Source: Thiobacillus denitrificans (lineage in GTDB: Bacteria; Pseudomonadota; Gammaproteobacteria; Burkholderiales; Thiobacillaceae). Taken from it: a stretch of DNA of 64,000 nt. The position numbers were made by a program, and so were the translations under genes. Within the stretch, counting starts at the first letter, position 1. Every line of letters begins with the position of its first letter. Location: contig NZ_LDUG01000018.1 in assembly GCF_001530125.1 (NCBI RefSeq), positions 11,901-75,900 on the forward strand, in the 5' to 3' direction. Positions 25,639 through 34,260 of the stretch are shown piece after piece. The notes beneath the pieces are model-generated. The model saw only the letters and a program-made list of their open reading frames with translations, was not told the origin of the DNA and searched no databases.

Positions 25639-28019
25639 GGTGGGGTTTCGGCCTCAGCGCGTCCGAACGGCTCAGCCGGTTCGGTGAAGTCGCCCGAGTC
25701 GCCGCCCCAGACGTCTGCAGGCGCAGCGGGCGGGGGAAACTCCTGGTAGAAATGCTCCACCATGCTGGGGGTCTCGACCCCCAGTGCCGTGCCCAGCAAG
25801 GTGTCCCACACCGTGTCGGACAGTCGGGTGCCGGTGGCCGGGTTGATCTTGACGCTGATGATGCCGCCGGGCATTGCCCAGCTTTTTTGCGGCACGCCCT
25901 TGAGCGAGGTGCCCATGAAGTTCATCCAGATGGGCAGCGCGGATTGCGAGCCCGTCTCGCGCCGCCCCAGCGAGCGCGGCTGGTCGTAGCCCATCCAGGT
26001 GATCGCCACCAGGTCGGGGGTGTAGCCGGCGAACCAGGTGTCGAGCGCGTCGTTGGTGGTGCCGGTCTTGCCGGCAAGATCGCTGCGCCCCAACTGGCCG
26101 GCGCGCGCGGCGGTGCCGGAGCGCGTCACGTCCTGCATCATGCTGGTCATCAGCCAGGCATTGCGCGGGTCGATCACGCGCGGCGCGTTGCCGCCGACTC
26201 GTTGCGGGCTGGCCTGCATCAACAGGCGTCCGTCCTTGTCGAACACCTTGTCGATCAGATAGGGATTGACGCTGAAGCCGCCATTGGCGAACACACTGTA
26301 GGCGGTCGCCATCTGCAGCGGGGTGACGCTGCCCGCGCCCAGCGCCATGGTGAGATAAGGCGGGTGGCGCGCCGGGTCGAAGCCGAAGCGGCGGATATAG
26401 TCGCGCGCGTAATTCGGGCCGATGCCCTGCAAAATGCGCACCGAAACCAGGTTGAGCGACTTGGTCAGCGCCGTGCGCATGCGTACCGGACCACTGGTGC
26501 TGCCGTCGTAGTTTTTGGGTTCCCAGACGGTGCTGCCGGTTTCTTCGGCACTCAGTGACAGCGGCGCGTCGTCGATGAGGGTGGCCGGGGTATAGCCTTT
26601 TTCCAGCGCAGCGGAATAGATGAACGGCTTGAAGCTCGATCCCGGCTGCCGCCAGGCTTGCGTCACGCGGTTGAACTTGTTGCGGTTGAAGTCAAATCCG
26701 CCGACCAGTGCGGTGATGGCGCCGTCCTTCGGGTTCAGGGCAACCAGTGCCGCCTCCACCTCGGGCAGCTGCGCCAGCCGCCATTGCGGCTTGCTGCCGA
26801 CTGCCTGTACCCGCACCACCGCGCCGGGGGCGAGCTGCCGCCCCTTTTTGCCGGCGGCCCAGTTCGCCACCCACTTGAGCGAATTGCCCGAAATGTCGAC
26901 CACCGTGTCGTCCTGCAATTGTGCGCGGATCAGTTTGGCGTTGGCGCTTAACACCACCGCAGGCCGCATGTCGCTCACCGGCGCGAGGTCTTCCAGTGCG
27001 CTGGCAATGGCCGCTTCGCGTTGCGCCTTGTCGGCAGGCAGGCTGATCTGCTTTTCCGGCCCGCGATAGCCGTGGCGCAGGTCGTAATCGGCAATGCCCT
27101 CCCACACGGCCCGGTTGGCGGCGGTCTGCTGGTTGCGCTGCAGCGTGGTGACGACCTTGTAGCCTGAGCTGTAGATGGATTCGCCGTATTTCTCGAACAG
27201 GGTCTGACGCACCATTTCGGCGGCATAGTCGGCGCGGACGTCGGCCTGCGGGCGCGTCTGGCGGATCACCAGCTTCTGTTTGACGGCGGCTTGCCAGGTT
27301 GGCTGGCCGATGAACTTGAGGGTGCGCATGCGTCCCAGCACGTATTCCTGGCGTGCCTTGGCGCGCGGGAAGTTGACCACCGGGTTGTAGCGCGACGGTG
27401 CCTTGGGCAGCCCTGCCAGCATGGCGAACTCGGCCAGCGACAGTTCATGCATCGGCTTGCCGAAATAGGTGCGCGCGGCGGCTTCGAAGCCATAGGCGCG
27501 CTGGCCGAGATAGATCTGGTTGATGTACAGCTCGAGGATTTTGTCCTTCGATAGATTGTGCTCGATCTTCATCGCCAGCATGGCTTCGGACAATTTGCGG
27601 GTGAAGGTCTTTTCGTTCGAGAGGAAGAAATTGCGCGCCACCTGCATGGTGATGGTCGACGCGCCTTCCTTGGCGCCGCCGGCGAGCAGGTTCGAGCCAG
27701 CGGCGCGCAATACGCCGAGGGTATCGACGCCGCCGTGGGCATAGAAACGCTCGTCCTCGGCGGCGATGATCGCCTGCTTCATGTAGTTCGGCACCTTGTC
27801 GATGGCAATGAAGGCGCGGCGTTCCTCGCCGAATTCGCCGATCAGCGCGCCGTCGGCGGTGAAGATGCGCAGCGGAAGCTTGGGCTTATAGTCGGTCAGC
27901 GCTTCAAGCGGCGGCAGGTTGGGGTAAATCAGTGCAGCTGCCAGCCCGGCCAGCGCCGTGCCGACGACGCCGAGGCTGACGATCAGTGCCAGTGCGTAAT
28001 GCCACCATTTCGAAAACAT
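25635..28019 (-). CDS. mrcA: Penicillin-binding protein 1A (bifunctional transglycosylase/transpeptidase)
   Basis: This 794-residue class A PBP has an N-terminal membrane anchor (YALALIVSLGVVGTALAGLAAAL). The glycosyltransferase domain has the catalytic EDERFYAHGGVD and GASTITMQVARNFFLS; an OB-like linker follows. The transpeptidase has GSSFKPF (SxxK), SLN (SxN) and GKTGTTND (KTG). It polymerises and cross-links peptidoglycan on the periplasmic face. The Pro-rich acidic tail after residue 770 is probably disordered. It is divergent from pilM, as is usual in proteobacteria. Confidence 0.96.
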   Translation of the reverse strand: MFSKWWHYALALIVSLGVVGTALAGLAAALIYPNLPPLEALTDYKPKLPLRIFTADGALIGEFGEERRAFIAIDKVPNYMKQAIIAAEDERFYAHGGVDTLGVLRAAGSNLLAGGAKEGASTITMQVARNFFLSNEKTFTRKLSEAMLAMKIEHNLSKDKILELYINQIYLGQRAYGFEAAARTYFGKPMHELSLAEFAMLAGLPKAPSRYNPVVNFPRAKARQEYVLGRMRTLKFIGQPTWQAAVKQKLVIRQTRPQADVRADYAAEMVRQTLFEKYGESIYSSGYKVVTTLQRNQQTAANRAVWEGIADYDLRHGYRGPEKQISLPADKAQREAAIASALEDLAPVSDMRPAVVLSANAKLIRAQLQDDTVVDISGNSLKWVANWAAGKKGRQLAPGAVVRVQAVGSKPQWRLAQLPEVEAALVALNPKDGAITALVGGFDFNRNKFNRVTQAWRQPGSSFKPFIYSAALEKGYTPATLIDDAPLSLSAEETGSTVWEPKNYDGSTSGPVRMRTALTKSLNLVSVRILQGIGPNYARDYIRRFGFDPARHPPYLTMALGAGSVTPLQMATAYSVFANGGFSVNPYLIDKVFDKDGRLLMQASPQRVGGNAPRVIDPRNAWLMTSMMQDVTRSGTAARAGQLGRSDLAGKTGTTNDALDTWFAGYTPDLVAITWMGYDQPRSLGRRETGSQSALPIWMNFMGTSLKGVPQKSWAMPGGIISVKINPATGTRLSDTVWDTLLGTALGVETPSMVEHFYQEFPPPAAPADVWGGDSGDFTEPAEPFGRAEAETPP

Positions 28020-28208
28020 CCGGTTCCTTTAATTTAGTGCCTAAAGTTTTCGCCGATTATAGGCGTTAGTGGTGTTGGAAATTGGACACATGTGTTCAAC
28101 CCCTGCAGTGCGGCGAGAAAAAAACTGTTAAAAACCGTGTGTTGTTGCTAGCATCTAAAAAAAATAACAAGAAAAGGTGCCAACTCACAGAAGCGTAAAG
28201 GAAAACTC

Positions 28209-29297
28209 TTGCACCTTAATATCAATCTGGACTGGCTGTCTGCCAAGGGGCTACCCATCCTGGGGCTCGACATCAGCACGACCGCGGTCAAGCTGGTGGA
28301 GTTGTCCGATGCGGGCAAGGGCATGCTGCGGGTGGAACACTATGTCATCGAGCCTTTGCCCAAGGATGCGGTGACGGACGGCAACATCACCAACCTCGAT
28401 CAGGTGGCCGACACCTTGCGTACCGCCTGGAAAAATCTCGGCACGCGGGTCAAAAACGTTGCGCTCGCGCTGCCGTCGTCGGCGGTCATCACCAAAAAGA
28501 TTCTGGTGCCGGCCAGCCTGAGCGGTCTCGACCTGGAAAATCAGGTGGAAGCCGAGGCCAATCAGGCCATCCCCTTCTCGCTCGATGAGGTGAATCTGGA
28601 CTTTCAGGTGCTCGGCGAGTCGCCCGGCAGTCCGGACGATGTGCAAGTCCTGCTCGCCGCCGCGCACAAGGAAAAAGTCGAAGACCGCGTGGCCGTAGTC
28701 GAGGCAGCCGGCCTCAAGGCGCTGATCATGGATGTCGAGTCCTTCGCCACGCAAACCGCGTATGAGCAGATTGCCCACCTGCTGCCCAACAGCGGCGCCG
28801 GGCAGACGGTGGCGATCATCGACGTGGGGGCGCAGAACATGCATATCAACATCCTTCACGACAACGAGCCGGTTTACCTGCGCGAACACGGTTTTGGCGG
28901 CAACCAGCTCAACAACGAAATTTCGCGCCGCTACGGCATGACCAACGAAGAGGCCGACAGTGCCAAGCGCCGCGGCACCCTGCCTGAAAGCTACGACATG
29001 GAAGTGTTGCAGCCCTACAGTGAAACGCTGGCGATGGAAATTGGCCGCGCGCTGCAGTTGTTTACCACGTCCACCCAGTATCGCAAGGTCGATCAGATCC
29101 TGCTGGCCGGTGGCGGTGCCATGATCCCCGGCATCGATGAAGTGGTCGGCCAGCGCACCGGCACCCCGACCATGGTCGTCAATCCGTTTGCCAACATGGC
29201 AGTCGGCTCCAAAATCCGGCCGCAGGCATTGACCGCCGACGCGCCTTCCCTCTTTGTCGCTTGTGGCCTCGCCATGCGGAGGTTTGACCCCCAATGA
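28209..29297 (+). CDS. pilM: Type IV pilus assembly protein PilM
   Basis: This 362-residue cytoplasmic protein has the actin-like ATPase fold: LGLDISTTAVKLVEL (phosphate 1), VAIIDVGAQNMHINIL (phosphate 2) and LLAGGGAMIPGIDEVV. It binds the N-terminus of PilN and links the inner-membrane alignment complex to cytoplasmic motors. The TTG start at 28209 has GGAAAA just upstream; no ATG gives the expected LNINLDWLS N-terminus. The 189-base mrcA-pilM divergent region contains both promoters but no clear operator. Confidence 0.93.
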   Translation: MHLNINLDWLSAKGLPILGLDISTTAVKLVELSDAGKGMLRVEHYVIEPLPKDAVTDGNITNLDQVADTLRTAWKNLGTRVKNVALALPSSAVITKKILVPASLSGLDLENQVEAEANQAIPFSLDEVNLDFQVLGESPGSPDDVQVLLAAAHKEKVEDRVAVVEAAGLKALIMDVESFATQTAYEQIAHLLPNSGAGQTVAIIDVGAQNMHINILHDNEPVYLREHGFGGNQLNNEISRRYGMTNEEADSAKRRGTLPESYDMEVLQPYSETLAMEIGRALQLFTTSTQYRKVDQILLAGGGAMIPGIDEVVGQRTGTPTMVVNPFANMAVGSKIRPQALTADAPSLFVACGLAMRRFDPQ

Positions 29298-29872
29298 TCC
29301 GCATTAACCTGCTCCCCCATCGCGAACTGGCGCGTGCCGCACGGCGCCGCCAGTTCAATGTCCTGCTCGGCATTGCCGTGGCGGCGGGCGTGATCGCCGT
29401 CGTCCTCGGGCATGGCGTGATCGCTGCGAACCAGTCGGCACAGGATGCGCGCAATGCTTTCCTCACACAGGAAATCACCAGGCTCGACGGCCAGATCGGC
29501 GAAATCAAGAAAATCCGCGAACAGACGCAGGCGCTGCTGGAACGCAAACAGGTCGTCGAGACCCTGCAATCCAATCGCACCGAAGTCGTTCACCTGTTTG
29601 ACCAGATGATCCGTCTGCTGCCCGACGGGCTGTATCTCAAGTCCTTCAAGCAGGCGGGCGACATCATCACCATCAGCGGCTATACCCAGTCGAGCGCGCG
29701 CGTCTCCACCCTGATGCGCAATCTGAATGACTCACCCTGGTTCGAGTCGGCCGATCTGGTCGAAATCAAGTCGGCCACCGTGAACAATCTGCGCGCCAAC
29801 GAATTTGTGCTGTCGGTCAAACAGGCCCGCCAGCAGATGGATGACGCAAATAACAAGGGGGGCAAAGCATGA
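29294..29872 (+). CDS. pilN: Type IV pilus assembly protein PilN
   Basis: The 192-residue protein begins MIRINLLPHRE, the short cytoplasmic motif that docks into PilM. It then has one transmembrane helix (FNVLLGIAVAAGVIAVVLGHGVIA), a periplasmic coiled coil (residues 55-90) and a ferredoxin-like domain. Its ATG overlaps the pilM stop (ATGA). It is part of the inner-membrane alignment complex with PilO. Confidence 0.93.
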   Translation: MIRINLLPHRELARAARRRQFNVLLGIAVAAGVIAVVLGHGVIAANQSAQDARNAFLTQEITRLDGQIGEIKKIREQTQALLERKQVVETLQSNRTEVVHLFDQMIRLLPDGLYLKSFKQAGDIITISGYTQSSARVSTLMRNLNDSPWFESADLVEIKSATVNNLRANEFVLSVKQARQQMDDANNKGGKA

Positions 29873-30489
29873 CCCTGGACGACCTCAATAAACTCGACCT
29901 GAAAACGCTGGCCGACTGGCCGTTGCCGACCAAACTGGCGGCGCTGGGGCTATTGTTCGTGGCACTCGTGGTCGCGGGCTGGTGGTTCGACTGGCGTGGC
30001 GGGATGGAAACGCTGGATGCCGCCAAGCAGAAGGAAACCGAACTGCGCAGCGTGTTCACCACCAAGAAAAACCAGGCCATCAATCTGGAGGCCTATACCA
30101 GGCAGCTGGCCGACATCGAGCAGGCCTTCGGCGCGCTGTTGAAGCAATTGCCCAACAAGCAGGAAATGGACGCGCTGATCACCGACGTCAACCAGGCGGG
30201 CCTGGGACGCGGTCTGCAGTTTGACCTGTTCAAGCCCGACGCCGAAACGGCCTCCGAGTTTTATGCCGAAACGCCGATTCGCGTCAAAGTCACCGGTGGC
30301 TACCATGACATTGCAGCCTTCGTCAGCGATGTCTCCAAGCTGTCGCGTATCGTGACGTTACAGAATATCGCCCTGGAACCGGCCAAGGATGGCGTGCTGA
30401 ATATGGACGCCATCGTCAAAACCTACCGTTACCTGGATGATGAAGAAGTCATCGCCCGAAAACAGCAAGCCAAGGAGCAGAAGAAATGA
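29869..30489 (+). CDS. pilO: Type IV pilus assembly protein PilO
   Basis: This 206-residue single-pass membrane protein has a helix LAALGLLFVALVVAGWWFD (about residues 24-42), a coiled coil and a periplasmic domain (AETPIRVKVTGGYHDIAAFVSDVSKLSRIVTLQNI). It heterodimerises with PilN. It overlaps pilN by four bases and pilP by four bases, so the whole cluster is translationally coupled. Confidence 0.93.
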   Translation: MTLDDLNKLDLKTLADWPLPTKLAALGLLFVALVVAGWWFDWRGGMETLDAAKQKETELRSVFTTKKNQAINLEAYTRQLADIEQAFGALLKQLPNKQEMDALITDVNQAGLGRGLQFDLFKPDAETASEFYAETPIRVKVTGGYHDIAAFVSDVSKLSRIVTLQNIALEPAKDGVLNMDAIVKTYRYLDDEEVIARKQQAKEQKK

Positions 30490-30983
30490 AGCGCCTGGCT
30501 ACCTTACTCATTGTGTTGGGCCTGACCGGCTGCGGCGGCGGCAGCATGGACGACCTGCAAACCTTTGTTGCCGAGACCGGCCGCGACATGCAGGGAAAAA
30601 TCGAGCCATTGCCGCAGGTCAAGGTGTATGAGCCGTTTACCTACAACGCCTTTGATCTGCCCGACCCCTTCAAGCCGAGAAAGCTCTCGACCGGCGGCGG
30701 CGGCGGAATGCAGCCTGACCTCAATCGCCCGAAAGAGCCGCTTGAGGCCTACTCGCTGGAAACCCTGAAAATGGTGGGCATGCTGTCCAGACAAGGCGTG
30801 ATTCACGCGGTGATCAAGACACCGGACAACACGATTTACCACGTCAGGAAAGGCAATTACGTCGGGCAGAACTTTGGCATCATCACGCAGATCCGCGATG
30901 GCGAAGTGAGCTTGCGTGAAATTGTCCAGGATAGCGCCGGAGATTGGTCCGATCGCATCAGCGCCCTGCTTTTGCAAGAATGA
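30486..30983 (+). CDS. pilP: Type IV pilus lipoprotein PilP
   Basis: This 165-residue protein has a short signal peptide with the lipobox LTGC (Cys16) and a flexible Pro-rich linker. The C-terminal beta domain (LETLKMVGMLSRQGVIHAVI ... HVRKGNYVGQNFGII) contacts the PilQ secretin. It joins the PilMNO inner-membrane complex to the outer-membrane pore. Confidence 0.93.
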   Translation: MKRLATLLIVLGLTGCGGGSMDDLQTFVAETGRDMQGKIEPLPQVKVYEPFTYNAFDLPDPFKPRKLSTGGGGGMQPDLNRPKEPLEAYSLETLKMVGMLSRQGVIHAVIKTPDNTIYHVRKGNYVGQNFGIITQIRDGEVSLREIVQDSAGDWSDRISALLLQE

Positions 30984-31013
30984 CCTTTAGCACTGATTTT
31001 AAAAGAGGCTGAC

Positions 31014-33296
31014 ATGAACGCATTGCCCAAAACCATTGGACGTAGCATTGCCCAGAAAATGCCCCACAAGGGGACTCCGACTTTCTCCCCGCAAGGGGGA
31101 GGCCGATGGGTACCCAACGGCTGCGCCGTTACCCATTCGCTCTACGAGCTGAAGCTCGTGAAAGATCGTATGACCCGTCATCTGTTCGGGATTGCCCTGC
31201 TCGCCGGTTTGGCGCTGCCGTTTGCGGCGCGCGCTGCCGATGCGCCCCCCACCGGCAACGCGGTGCAAAGCGTCGAGACCACGACCCTGCCTGGTGGCAA
31301 GGTCGTGGTGCGCGTCAACCTGAAGAATGCGCTGACTGCCACACCGGCCGGCTTCACCGTCGGCAACCCGCCGCGCATCGCCCTGGACCTGCCCGACACC
31401 GGCAATGCCATGGGGCGCAACACCGTGGAGGCCAATCTCGGCCCGCTGTCCAGCGTGAATGTGGTGCAGGCAGGCACGCGCACGCGCCTGGTGCTGAACC
31501 TGAACAAATCGGTCGAGTACGAAGCCCGGATCGATGGCAAATCGCTGCTCGTCGCACTGGGTGATGTCGGCGTCGGGGCCGCGCCGGTGAATGTCAGCCC
31601 GCGTTTTGCCGAAGCGTCACCCGATGGGGCGCGCCACAGCATTCGCGACATCGATTTCCGGCGCGGCGAGGCGGGCGAGGCACGCATCGTGACCACCCTG
31701 TCCGACGCCCAGGCGGGCATCAACATTCGCCAGCAGGCCGGCGGCGTAGTCGTCGATTTCATCGGCACCGAACTGCCCAAGGCCTTGCAGCGCCGTCTCG
31801 ACGTGGCCGATTTTGGCACCCCGGTGCAGATCGTCGAAACCTATACCCTGGGCGACAACACCCGCATGGTGATCCAGCCCAAGGGCGGCTGGGAGTATTC
31901 GGCCTACCAGACCGACAACAGCTTCATCGTTGAAGTGAAACAGAGCGACGATGCGCAGAAGAAAACCGCTGACGGCAAGGTGAAATACGTCGGTGAAAAA
32001 CTCTCGCTCAACTTCCAGAACGTCGAAGTGCGCTCGGTGCTGCAGGTCATCGCCGACTTCACCGGCCTCAACATCATCGCCAGCGACTCTGTGACCGGCA
32101 ACCTGACCCTGCGCCTGAAGGATGTGCCGTGGGACCAGGCGCTCGATCTCATCATGCAGACCAAGGGCCTCGACAAGCGCCAGAACGGCAATGTGATCTG
32201 GATCGCGCCCAAGGATGAGTTGATGGCCAAGGAGAGGCTCGAGTATGAAGCCCGGTCGGCAGTGGCGGATCTGGAGCCCCTGACCACCGAGTACATCCAG
32301 CTCAACTACATGCGGGCGGATGAAGCGCAAACCATGCTGTACGGCTTTGCCTCCGGCGCCTTCCTCGCTTCCGCCGGCAACAATGCGGTGAACTGTTCGG
32401 CGCAGGCGCAGGGCCTGGGCGGCGCAGCGGCTGCGCAGGCCTCGCAGCAGGGCAAGGGGGAAAATGACCAGAAAGTCCTCACCAAGCGCGGCCGCGCAAC
32501 CTATGAACTGAAAACCAACACGCTGATCATCACCGATACGGCGCGCAAGATTCAGGAAGTTCGCGAACTGCTCGCACGGCTGGATGTCCCCGCGCGTCAG
32601 GTCATGATCGAGGCACGGGTCGTGGTGGCAATCGATGGCTGGAGCCGCGATCTGGGCGCACGTCTGAGTTTTTCGGCTGCAAACAGTAGTGGCAGCCGGA
32701 GTATCAGTGGGGGTGGACAGGCGCTTCCCAATGTTCTTCCCAACCTGATCCTGAACCTGCTGGATCCTGCCAACGGGAGCTTGTTGAACCTGGAATTGCG
32801 TGCGCTGGAGGCGGATAACAAAGGCAAGGTGATTTCCAATCCGCGCGTGATGACCACCAACCAGAAGCCTGCGGTGATTCTCAACGGCACGCAGATCCCG
32901 TACATCACCCCCGGAACGGCCAACACCCCTGCGACGGTGACGTTCAAGGACGCCTTCCTTTGCCTGCTGGTCGATCCGCAGATACTCAACAACGACTCGG
33001 TCATCCTGACCGTCGAGGTGCAGAAAGATGCAGTGCGCTTCATCTCGGGCATCTCCGATCCGGCAATCGACACCAAGCGGATCAAGACCCAGGTACGGGT
33101 GAACAACGGTGAAACGCTGGTGCTGGGCGGCATCTTTGAGGGCGACGAAAGCTCGACCGTGAACAAGGTGCCGCTGCTGGGCGATATTCCTGGGCTGGGC
33201 CATTTGTTCAAGACCACCACCAAGGAAAACAGCAAGACCGAGCTGATCATCTTCCTCACGCCGCGCATCCTCGACGATCGCCTGTCGCTGCGCTGA
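31014..33296 (+). CDS. pilQ: Type IV pilus secretin PilQ
   Basis: This is the outer-membrane secretin through which the pilus passes. It has tandem AMIN domains (about residues 85-290), a secretin N-domain (LSLNFQNVEVRSVLQVIADFTGLNII), N1-type repeats and the C-terminal secretin core (VDPQILNNDSVILTVEVQ ... GGIFEGDESSTVNKVPLLGDIPGLGHLF). Two starts compete. ATG 31014 has a good GAGG six bases upstream but gives 52 extra residues before the signal peptide. ATG 31170 gives the usual MTRHLFGIALLAGLALPFAARA but lacks a clear ribosome site. Palindromes occupy the region between them, so a repeat insertion probably pushed the start away from its leader. Confidence 0.92.
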   Translation: MNALPKTIGRSIAQKMPHKGTPTFSPQGGGRWVPNGCAVTHSLYELKLVKDRMTRHLFGIALLAGLALPFAARAADAPPTGNAVQSVETTTLPGGKVVVRVNLKNALTATPAGFTVGNPPRIALDLPDTGNAMGRNTVEANLGPLSSVNVVQAGTRTRLVLNLNKSVEYEARIDGKSLLVALGDVGVGAAPVNVSPRFAEASPDGARHSIRDIDFRRGEAGEARIVTTLSDAQAGINIRQQAGGVVVDFIGTELPKALQRRLDVADFGTPVQIVETYTLGDNTRMVIQPKGGWEYSAYQTDNSFIVEVKQSDDAQKKTADGKVKYVGEKLSLNFQNVEVRSVLQVIADFTGLNIIASDSVTGNLTLRLKDVPWDQALDLIMQTKGLDKRQNGNVIWIAPKDELMAKERLEYEARSAVADLEPLTTEYIQLNYMRADEAQTMLYGFASGAFLASAGNNAVNCSAQAQGLGGAAAAQASQQGKGENDQKVLTKRGRATYELKTNTLIITDTARKIQEVRELLARLDVPARQVMIEARVVVAIDGWSRDLGARLSFSAANSSGSRSISGGGQALPNVLPNLILNLLDPANGSLLNLELRALEADNKGKVISNPRVMTTNQKPAVILNGTQIPYITPGTANTPATVTFKDAFLCLLVDPQILNNDSVILTVEVQKDAVRFISGISDPAIDTKRIKTQVRVNNGETLVLGGIFEGDESSTVNKVPLLGDIPGLGHLFKTTTKENSKTELIIFLTPRILDDRLSLR
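31062..31159. repeat. Run of four hairpins in the pilQ leader/N-terminal extension
   Basis: Stems seen in order are CCCC/GGGG (31062-31073), TCCCC/GGGGA (31086-31100), ATGGGT...AACGG/CCGTT...ACCCAT (31106-31136) and ACGAGCT/AGCTCGT (31144-31159). They fall between the good ribosome site at about 31005 and the PilQ signal peptide. Confidence 0.65.
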
Positions 33297-33314
33297 TCGC
33301 GTTGACCCATTCAG

Positions 33315-33340
33315 GCGCGGGCTTGTCCCGCGCTTTTTTT
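33315..33340 (+). terminator. Intrinsic terminator of the pil operon
   Basis: GCGCGGG/CCCGCGC with loop CTTGT, followed by seven T residues, begins 18 bases after the pilQ stop. It separates pil transcription from aroK. Confidence 0.93.
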
Positions 33341-33410
33341 CGTCCTGATTTTCGCGTTCTGCGCCTCCGCGAGCCGTCGTCATTCGGCAGCCGTCAATTA
33401 GAATGGCGCC

Positions 33411-33962
33411 ATGAGCAAGCGAGACAATCTTTACCTCGTCGGACTGATGGGCGCCGGCAAGACCACGGTGGGCCGGCTGCTGGCCAAACATTACGGTTGC
33501 ACCTTCTACGATTCGGACCACGAGATCGTGGCGCGCACCGGCGTCAAGATTCCGGTAATCTTCGAGATCGAGGGCGAAGCGGGATTCCGCAAGCGCGAGG
33601 AGGCGGTGATCGCCGAGCTGACCGCCCTGTCCGGCATCGTGCTGGCCACCGGCGGCGGCGCGGTCCTGTCGCCGACCAACCGCGAAAATCTGAAGAAAAA
33701 CGGGGTGGTGATTTATTTGCGCGGCACGCCCGAGCATCTGTACGAACGCACCCGGCACGACCGCAACCGTCCGCTGCTGCAAACTGACAACCCGCTGGCC
33801 AGGCTGCGCGAGTTGTACCAGCAGCGCGACCCGCTGTACCGTGAAGTGGCCGACATCGTGGTGGATACCGGGCGCCAGGGCGTGGGGGGAATGGCCCGTG
33901 TGCTCTGCGGCAAGGTGGATTTGTTGAGGAGCGGGCTGCCGCTACCCGATACGGCGGATTAG
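33411..33962 (+). CDS. aroK: Shikimate kinase I
   Basis: The 183-residue kinase phosphorylates shikimate at the 3-hydroxyl. It has the P-loop GLMGAGKTT (11-19), the substrate-binding DSD, GEAGFRKREE, GGGAVLS and the lid RNRPLL. In most betaproteobacteria aroB follows aroK after pilQ; here aroB is absent. Instead a terminal-inverted-repeat element begins within the aroK stop codon. Confidence 0.96.
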   Translation: MSKRDNLYLVGLMGAGKTTVGRLLAKHYGCTFYDSDHEIVARTGVKIPVIFEIEGEAGFRKREEAVIAELTALSGIVLATGGGAVLSPTNRENLKKNGVVIYLRGTPEHLYERTRHDRNRPLLQTDNPLARLRELYQQRDPLYREVADIVVDTGRQGVGGMARVLCGKVDLLRSGLPLPDTAD

Positions 33963-34257
33963 GGCGTGTTAAACACTAATTTCACGCCCGCGACGAGGCC
34001 GATTCGGGATGCAGCCCGCGAAGCGGGCCGCGCCGCAGTGTCATTCACTGCAAGCGGCTCGCGACAAAGGGATGCGCCCGGCTGGATTAAACCTTGGCCG
34101 TCCCGTCCCTTCGGGTTGCTGCGAGAAAGCGCGCTGCTTTTATTTAATACGGCGGCGTTGCGTCGTTTGGCAAGGGATAGCCCTTGCCAAGCGACGCGCC
34201 TTGCATCCATCGCTTTCTCGCAGCAACGCGGACGCGAAATTAGTGTTTAACACGCCC
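33962..34257. mobile_element. 296-bp non-coding element with perfect terminal inverted repeats
   Basis: The ends are perfect 22-base inverted repeats beginning GGGCGTGTTAAACACTAATT (33962-33983 and 34236-34257), and the complementarity continues imperfectly inward. The interior holds further palindromes (AGCCCGCGAAGCGGGC, AGTGTCATTCACT, AAGGGATAGCCCTT). No transposase is encoded. The left end contains the last base of the aroK stop codon; the right end stops three bases before the next gene's ATG. The form is that of a miniature inverted-repeat element (MITE); no target duplication is obvious. Confidence 0.75.
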
Positions 34258-34260
34258 CAA

